From assembly GCA_009733575.1 (NCBI GenBank), contig ML769507.1, forward strand, positions 62,001 through 126,000: a stretch of 64,000 nucleotides of DNA, read 5' to 3'. Of the stretch, positions 57,434 to 64,000 are shown one piece after another. The translations under genes were made by a program, and so were the position numbers. This stretch comes from Gymnopus androsaceus JB14. Lineage: Eukaryota > Basidiomycota > Agaricomycetes > Agaricales > Omphalotaceae. Below the pieces are notes generated by a model that worked only from the letters and a program-made list of their open reading frames with translations, did no database searches and was not told the origin of the DNA. The number at the start of each line of letters is the position of its first letter. Positions within the stretch are counted from its first letter, which is position 1.

Positions 57434-59592
57434 TTAAGAGGCCGTAGCCAGAATTAATTTCTCTGCATATGGAGCGCGAGGAGTAATCGTGCATTGATAC
57501 GGCTTGGGGTACCTAAGGGGGATGCATGAGATTGCTGAAAGGAAAGGGAACTCGAGAACTTCTCACCGAGCAAAACAGTGGCTAAATTCTTCAGAAATGT
57601 CAATCTCGTTCCCTTCTTTGTCTTTCGGCTTGGTCAAATTGAGGGTCGCCAAAACAGAGGCAATCGATAGCCAAACGGCGTTATCGGCCATGTACCTCCC
57701 AACGCACACTCTGTAAGTTGGTTTATAGTTAGTCCGCAGTAGGTGACCAGACGTTGAAATGAAAGGACCTTCGTCCAAATCCAAAGGCATGTATGTCCCC
57801 TATATTGGTAAATGGCCCAGTTGGAGTATCAAGAAAACGTTCGGGAAGAAAATCATCAGGTCGCGCATATACATCCGGATCTCGGTTCATAGCCCTTAAA
57901 ATCAGTATATCAGGAGCAGGCTCAGATTGAGAAAGGAGCCGTATACACACCAAATATTGGGAGTGACAGAACATCCTGTGAATTAAATGTCTATAAGGCA
58001 TCGCAATGGAATCAAGGAGGAAAAGACCTTTAGGAATATGATAACCATGATAGAAATCATCCTCAATGGAAGTATGTTCAACACCTAAACAAACCGGGTC
58101 ATCATAAGACTGTGGGTCAAATCATTCAAAATAACTACCTTGTGGAAGAGGAGGGTGCAATCGCAGGACTTCGCGGTAAATGGCTTCGACATAGGGCAGG
58201 GATTGGCGATCATCAAAGGTAGGCAATCGATCTCGACCAATGACACGATCAATTTCTTCTTGCCCTTTAGCTTGGGCATTGGGATGAAGAATCATGGTAA
58301 GGATAAAAGAGCTGATAGCAGCTACGGTCTAACACCATGATAAAATCACCAAACCGGTAGCAGTAAGAGCAGAGAGTAAATACCGTGTCCGTTGCGCCTA
58401 TTAGGATTCCATTTTTTAAATCAAAACGAGAAACAGATGTAGACGATTTGCCTTACCTAGATGGCTACCGGTACCCATTGCTTTGACTATTTCAATTTCT
58501 GCCAAGTTTCCTTCATATTTGTTAGCGAGTCCTGCGATGATGGAGGTGCCCTTGCCCGTTTTCTGAACATATAGAGATGAGATGCGTTTGAGTTGCAAAA
58601 TTGGACTTTACCAAATTCTCTACTGCCATGTCAAATGGAATATTAATGGCATTTTCCCTCTGTCTGAGGCATTGGTCTATAATACGTTTGAATCCACAAC
58701 CAGGGAGCCAGGAGGGCATAAATCTCAACCATGGAAACTGTTCAATTATTGGGAAGGAACCAGGAACAAAAGTTGGCAACAATTCCTCAACGAATTCAAC
58801 TGCTTCCTGAGCGAAAGGATCTTCAGAATCAACATCAAGCCCATATAAAGCAGAAAATATGATTCCCTGGGAGAGCCTATGAAAACCAAAATCAGGAATA
58901 CTCGCGTACAATAGAATGAACTCGTACGTCATGCAATGTTGCATCAACTTGTCAGGAGTGATTATTAGCCCACGTAGAAATTCGTGAACCTTGTTGTATT
59001 GAATTCCATTGAAGCGATTGATTGCAGACTGACGAAAAGTTTGTTGAAAAAGTTTCCTTTTTCTGCGCCAGCTATCGGAATATGGCTACAGTGAAAATCT
59101 GTGCGTCAGACACGGGTTGAATTTGAATATGGAGACACGTACCACAAACGCGAGATTTATATCTCCGCCGCATCTAAAACAAAAGAGACAGTCAATGAAC
59201 TCAGAAAAAACTTAGTTTAGGATTTCGACTCACAATTTGGTCATTCGAGTCGTCCTTCGATCCGAGTAAATTCGAGCACGCTTTTCCAACAGATCAATGG
59301 CAGCTCGGGAAGTATTGAGAATAAGAATATTCCGGTCTTGAATGTAGACAAGTTCACCTGCGTACAGAAACAACAGGATCTAGTGTTTGAGAGTTAGCAA
59401 CTGTGTCGACCACTGACCATACTCTCTCCCCCAGTTTCGATATTCGACCCAAGCGTCATAGGTTGGCATCGTGGCGACCTTTGGTCCAGGAGGGTAAGGC
59501 AATGTGGGGCGCCGTTTGCGACGTAGTACAAAATAAACCAAAGCCAGAGCTGCAATTAGCGAGGCAAAAGGCATTGCTGAGATATATGTCAT
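57434..59592 (-). CDS. Cytochrome P450 monooxygenase, 13 exons
   Basis: Read as 13 minus-strand exons from 59592 to 57434, about 497 residues. The N-terminus has a membrane anchor (ASLIAALALVYFVLRRKRR) and the LPYPPGPK hinge. Downstream are SDSWRRKRKLFQQTF (C-helix), the oxygen-binding I-helix GATDTTVAA (split across two introns, one exon being only 14 bp), EAIYREVLRLHPP (ExxR), FLPERFLD and the heme loop FGFGRRVCVGRYMAD with its Cys (about residue 426). All diagnostic motifs are intact. The sequence resembles the fungal group often annotated as O-methylsterigmatocystin oxidoreductase-like; the real substrate is unknown. Confidence 0.9.
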
Positions 59593-59975
59593 AGTGCGGG
59601 TGCTTTACCTAGGTATTTCAGCACTCTGCGGTTTTATATCTTGGTGTTCCGTAAGGTTTTCTGCGTAGAATCCGTTCATACAGCTGCGAGCTTATCGGAG
59701 AGCAGTTTTCGAAATGAAAAACACTCGTCAGTGGTGGTATTTATGAGCAAACAATGATGCAAACTTCAATACCAGGGTTATTCGATCCCATTGCATCATG
59801 GCGGAAAGCTTGTTCATGCTTCAAGGAAGGTTAAGGAAGGTCCATGTGAGTCCACTGTCTTTGCCTACTTGCTTAGTAGAATTCACCTGAACCGCTGACA
59901 CAATTGAATGATGTTGCTGTAGCTTCGCACAGAACCTCTGTGATCAGGGAAAAAGTTATACGTCAGAATAGTTTA

Positions 59976-60772
59976 GAGCCCGTTCGGCAAACGGCAACTG
60001 GATTCCTGATCAGATTCCACCGCCATATTACCGTATTTAGAAATCAGATTCCGTGTAGATTCTTCACTCATTTCGTACATCTCTTTTATTGCTGGTCGAA
60101 CGAACGTCGCTATTCACATGGAATCGCCGGAAACATGGCTGGCATGGGCCAGCATGATCCCGGGCCCAATAATACACCAGAAATACCTTAAAAAAACGCG
60201 TCAGAAAACCAGGAATCTCTCTACTAAATCCACAAAAGCACCAGCAGCACCGAAAGCAAGCCAAAGAAAAGAAGGTAGGTGGTAAGAAAGGGAAGAAAGG
60301 AATAGATGATGGCCCTGCTGAACCAGAAACCAAGGTTGAAGAGGCTGTCGAGAACGTCGGAAAGAGAAAAGGAAAAGAGCGGCAGGTTGCTTTTCGGTCT
60401 GAAAATGACATGAAGACAATGCCTCAGCACCTAGCACACCCCAAGTGCAGTATACCAGTCTGGATGCCCAGTGATGAATTCTCTCACTCATGCCTGTCCA
60501 GAGATTCAACGTATGATATGGCTAGGCCAAGTAGCCAGGAGTTGCATACAGAACGGTAAGGAAAGCAACAGCAGTGAAATAATAATAAGCTACAGTGAGA
60601 AGTCTTCTGAGCCTTGTGGCATCGATATCCGACCGGTGGCATCGTAAAAGGCAGGGAGGATGTACAGGATGCAAAAATCATAATATTATTGCACGGAATC
60701 TGGTTTCTAAATACGGTAACTATGGCGGTGGAATCTGATCAGGAATCCAGTTGCCGTTTGCCGAACAGACTC
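59976..60772. mobile_element. PIF/Harbinger-like MITE, 797 bp
   Basis: The terminal inverted repeats are about 80-85 bp: the left starts GAGCCCGTTCGGCAAACGG and the right is its near-complement ending CCGTTTGCCGAACAGACTC. TTA lies directly outside both ends (59973-59975 and 60773-60775), the 3-bp target duplication of the PIF/Harbinger superfamily. No transposase is encoded. The interior (about 60230-60410, plus strand) is Lys/Glu-rich and could be a captured gene fragment. Confidence 0.75.
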
Positions 60773-61158
60773 TTAGCTCTTTGATTTTTCACATACTGTA
60801 CCTTACTGAACAGTGCTTGAGTTTAATGGCAGTTCTATGAACACGACTCTCTCACACCATGTTCAACGACAAAGTTCAATCAGAATGATCAGAATGAGTG
60901 GCGGTTTCTATTCTGCCAGTACTTGAGCATAATGAAATAATTCATTCGTAGGTGTCATCTAGTAATTGACGAGGAACATCATGGGCTCTGTATCCCAGGG
61001 ATCTTCCAAACGGGTTTTATCTATTGAACAGGAATGAACCGAATGAGATAAAGTCATATAGCGAAAAGAAGGTACGATACGATGCGTGGAATCGATAATG
61101 AGTGAGCGTCGGTTAGCCTTGAAAAATTATAAATTTAATATCCATCGCACTGTAATAA
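60773..61158. other. Spacer between the MITE and the amidase 3' end
   Basis: No gene or repeat recognised. Confidence 0.45.
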
Positions 61159-63267
61159 TCATTTCTGGCCTATCACATCCTCCAACTGAGTTTTCGGAAC
61201 AGCCTCATCATACGCCCTTCGCTTCATTCTCGTCTGCGTCTTCTGCTCATACGCATACGCCATCCCAATCAATTGGTATTCGCTCCACGCAGAAGCAAAA
61301 AAACGATATACCAAATGGTGTGCCAGGTGCAGGATAAATTGTCGGCCCTCCGTCTAATATAGTTGGCGGGGTGTCGTCGGGGAAGAAGCCCAGTGGTACT
61401 GGAAAATATTGAGTACATTTTGTGGTCTTGGACGGTCGCGGTAACGTACCTTGAATCATTGGATACCCAACGTTGGCTGGACGCTCGGTGAGTAACGTTA
61501 TTCCTCGAGTTCACACAGGACTGCTCTTACCTGACGCTGCAGATTGATAAGTCGAGTGAGGAGCCACCAAAGCATCCAGATTGTATTTGTCCAATACTGC
61601 ATCGATGCCTTGCTCCCCGCTCAACCTGACCTTTCTCTGCTAGGCTTTCAAGAACGCTCTCGGTAAACCCCTCCGTTTGATTTGATTCAATTAATCTGTA
61701 CAGTCTTCAGCAAACTAACGATAAAAAAGAACAAATATTACATAGACTGGTCCTCGTACCCTTCCGGCCTCTCAAGATCAGGATGCTCATCATTAAACCT
61801 GATAATATCCGCAACCGTTCGTACCCCCGACGGATTCTCCTTCAGCTTCGAAAGATACCTATTCACATCAATCTTAAAATCGACCATCCATATTAACCAT
61901 TCCTCTGCCCACCCAGCCTTGATCAGCTCATCAGCTGAAGGCAAATCCGCTGGATCGACGATAGTAGCACCCATTTCTTTCATCACTTTAAGAGAATCTT
62001 CAAAGGCTGCAATGATGACGGGATGCGTGGTGTCGTCAATGTATATTTTTCGAGGAACGCCGATACGTTTGCCGGATAAAGCTTTGGGATCCAATGCGGA
62101 GATGTAGTTGGGGAGTAGAGAGGGTTGGGTGGAGGTAGCGGTATCGTTTGGGTCTGGTCCTGCGATAGCCGAGAGAAGGATTGCGGCATCTGCAACTGAG
62201 CGTGCCATAGGTCCGACTGTGTCCTGATGTGAAGAAATCGGAACGACTAGGAGATATCGATGAGTATTAACATGCTAGAAATGGTGTATAGCTCGCCTGT
62301 CGCCCTAGACGTTAGTCCAACAGTTGCCTTTATCCCAACAATATTACTGCGACTCGCAGGATAAGTGATACTCCCCGACGTATCCGTTCCAAGCGCAAGT
62401 GTGCCCAAGCCAATAGAAATCGCTACAGCAGACCCCGACGAAGATCCACACGTATTACCATTTGGATAATAAGCATTGGTTCCTTGACCGCCTATTGCTG
62501 ACCATCCTCCGGTTATCGTACGACTTCTGAATTGGCCGTATTCTGACAAGTTGGCTTTTCCTGTAGTCGAGTCAGCTGTATGATAAGATGGCAAAGCTCA
62601 GTATATACTGATCCTTACCGAGAATGATAGCACCGGCTTTTCGAAGCTTCTTGACAACTCCGGCGTCTTCTGGAACGACAGAACCTAGCAAGGTGTAAGA
62701 ACCTGCTGTGGTGTTCATGCCTATGCGAGGATTTCGACTTGGCTAGAATTTTCTCTGGAATTTAACTGGAATCTTTACCTTCAGCATTGTCTGTACCAAT
62801 ATTGTCCTATTGGCGGGTACGATAAGCGAGATTCTTTCAAATTTACGCTGAATACCACACGAACCTTCAACAAAATAGGTATTCCATGCAACGGACCTCT
62901 CTTTCCCTTCACTCTCCGTTCCTCATCTAACTCCGCTGCTTGCTTCAAAGCTGAAGGATTAGTTTCTAGCACGGCTCGAAGTGCTGGTCCCTTCAAATTG
63001 ACTTGTTCGATTCGCGCAAAGTAGGCCTAAGTATAATTAGCAGTCCTCAGCGTATAGAACTATGAAAAAGCTTCGACCTTCACAAGATCTACGCTGCTGA
63101 AATGATTCGCATCGAGACCGTCTTGAAGTTGTGATATCGTCTGCCTCGTAAAGATCTGGAAAGCTACGTGTCGAAGATGAGAAATGAGGCATTTGCTGAG
63201 CTGCTGCTGCGGTACTGAAAAGTAGAAGCAACAGCATGCAGGCACTAGGAGTCAGAGTATTGAGCAA
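61159..63267 (-). CDS. Secreted amidase-signature family enzyme, with apparent frameshifts
   Basis: A multi-exon minus-strand gene. The signal peptide is MLNTLTPSACMLLLLLFSTA. Then come FPDLYEA, LDANHFSSVDLVK, GPLHGIPILLKDNIGT (catalytic Lys), ANLSEYGQFRS, TCGSSSGSAVAIS (cis-Ser) and LGTDTSGSITYPA (nucleophile Ser): the whole Ser-Ser-Lys triad. PISSHQDTV and MARSVADAAILL follow, and the end is GFFPDDTP and EQKTQTRMKRRAYDEA. Family role: hydrolysis of amides or related C-N bonds; substrate unknown. One intron (about 62302-62252) uses a GC donor (ACAG-GCGAGC). Single-base shifts break the frame near 63137 (after LYEA), near 61640 and near 61308 (a T run). The gene is either decaying or mis-assembled. 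Confidence 0.8.
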
Positions 63268-63498
63268 GAAGATGCGTTTATATGGTTATCACTGTGAACA
63301 ACTTCTAATCATTGTGATCGTACCGCAGAAGAGACGCTCATTTTGATAGCGGGCGCCAATGAACTTTTTGCTCTCCAACCACACCACGACCACCTGACGT
63401 CCTTTTCAGATATTAGAAGACAATTCTTTTCTTCTTCCAACAACTATAACCTCTAATAATAACTTGAAACAATCACCACCACTTCTTTACTTGTCAAA
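63268..63498. other. Upstream region of the amidase, pyrimidine-rich
   Basis: CT-rich DNA with CCACCACTTC runs ending at a possible plus-strand start codon (63499); probably a divergent promoter. Confidence 0.4.
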
Positions 63499-63866
63499 AT
63501 GCTTGATTTCTTTGCTATCCATCCTGACAGAGTTCGTATAATCGTACGTTCAGTGCTATTGCAAGATCGCCACGCAAATTCTCAAGACAATGTTCCGACT
63601 TTATTTCGTCGGACGTATGTACCTCGATATACTGCTCTGGTGCAATCTTTAGGCCGAGTATCTCCAGCGTTGATCCTGTGTTGTGCCCAAGTCCATTTAT
63701 TGCGCTCTCCGTATTCCGCTGTATGATTTGGAACATTTCGCAACTCAAACACACGCTCGGTCTTCTGGCTTTCCTTCTGTGCCAGTCTGCGAAGCTCCTG
63801 GAAGTCCATAGCTTCAAAAAGGCTCAGATTCGACACTCGATCTCGTCGTATTACAAGCGATACTGA
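63499..63866. other. Unresolved coding-like stretch
   Basis: Both strands stay open in places. Minus-strand 63836-63582 reads MDFQELRRLAQKESQKTERV from an internal Met, and 63817-63515 continues LGLKIAPEQYIEV in another frame; plus 63499-63726 starts MLDFFAIHPDRV. None matches a family I know. The minus-strand pair may be one gene split by an indel. Confidence 0.25.
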
Positions 63867-64000
63867 ATCCTGATAGTTCCTTCGAATGACTCACGGCGAG
63901 GCTTTCACCGTCATTTCATCATTAAAAAAAAACCCTTACGGGGAACTAGAAGGAGGTCACTTGGAATTCGAAGGAATGAATGAATCGCGCGTAGCGTACT
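63867..64000. other. Right edge of window
   Basis: Too short to interpret. Confidence 0.3.

Noticed and set aside
1..64000. CRISPR arrays, bacterial operons, tRNA or rRNA genes
   Set aside because: The window is eukaryotic: introns throughout, no direct-repeat/spacer pattern, and no cloverleaf or rRNA-like stretch found by eye.

Overview
The window is nuclear DNA of a filamentous basidiomycete, most likely an agaricomycete. Its genes are split by many 45-70 bp GT-AG introns. Recognisable content includes an HNH protein of the basidiomycete type, a 7-TM protein with an RCW-V-NR-W loop, a divergent G-alpha subunit, and a chromovirus with a Tad-like LINE nested inside it. All exon joins given here were read by eye from splice signals, reading frames and family motifs; none is supported by transcripts.

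Left part (1-14.3 kb). The 3' end of a GH78-type alpha-L-rhamnosidase is followed by an HNH-endonuclease-domain gene. Next comes a tandem array of four paralogous small secreted or anchored proteins (about 4.6, 6.3, 8.8 and 10.8 kb), the last two damaged by frameshifts. A complete ALG5 (dolichyl-phosphate glucosyltransferase) and a membrane-tailed cupin gene on the minus strand close this part.

Repeat block (14.8-20.2 kb). Two adjacent copies of a 2.6-2.7 kb non-coding foldback element are present, each with inverted arms of about 1.15 kb, a 33-bp hairpin in each arm and a small minisatellite in the centre.

Middle genes (21.3-29.9 kb). In order: a 7-TM protein (minus), a KHDC4-like double KH-domain RNA-binding protein (plus), a C-terminal G-alpha pseudogene fragment, a small secreted protein, and a 649-residue G-alpha. 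The last has a 310-residue N-terminal extension, a Tyr in place of the switch I Arg finger, and NETD in place of NKxD.

Nested transposons (30.1-47.15 kb). A third foldback copy was hit by a chromodomain Ty3/gypsy element on the minus strand (30472-45386; LTRs 456 bp; target duplication CTCTT). That element was in turn hit by an 8.4 kb LINE on the minus strand (33222-41611; poly(A) tail; 14-bp target duplication). Both coding regions are decayed. The LTR pair differs almost only at CpG-derived positions, and the primer-binding site matches a self-priming (Tf1-type) mechanism.

Right part (47.9-64 kb). A broken MYND-finger gene is followed by a VPS10 sorting receptor (minus) with four apparent single-base frameshifts. 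Then come a class I methyltransferase (plus), a complete 13-exon cytochrome P450 (minus), a PIF/Harbinger-like MITE of 797 bp, and a secreted amidase-signature enzyme (minus) with three apparent single-base frameshifts. The methyltransferase, P450 and amidase might form a small metabolic neighbourhood. The scattered single-base frameshifts in otherwise well-conserved genes look as much like assembly indels as real decay.
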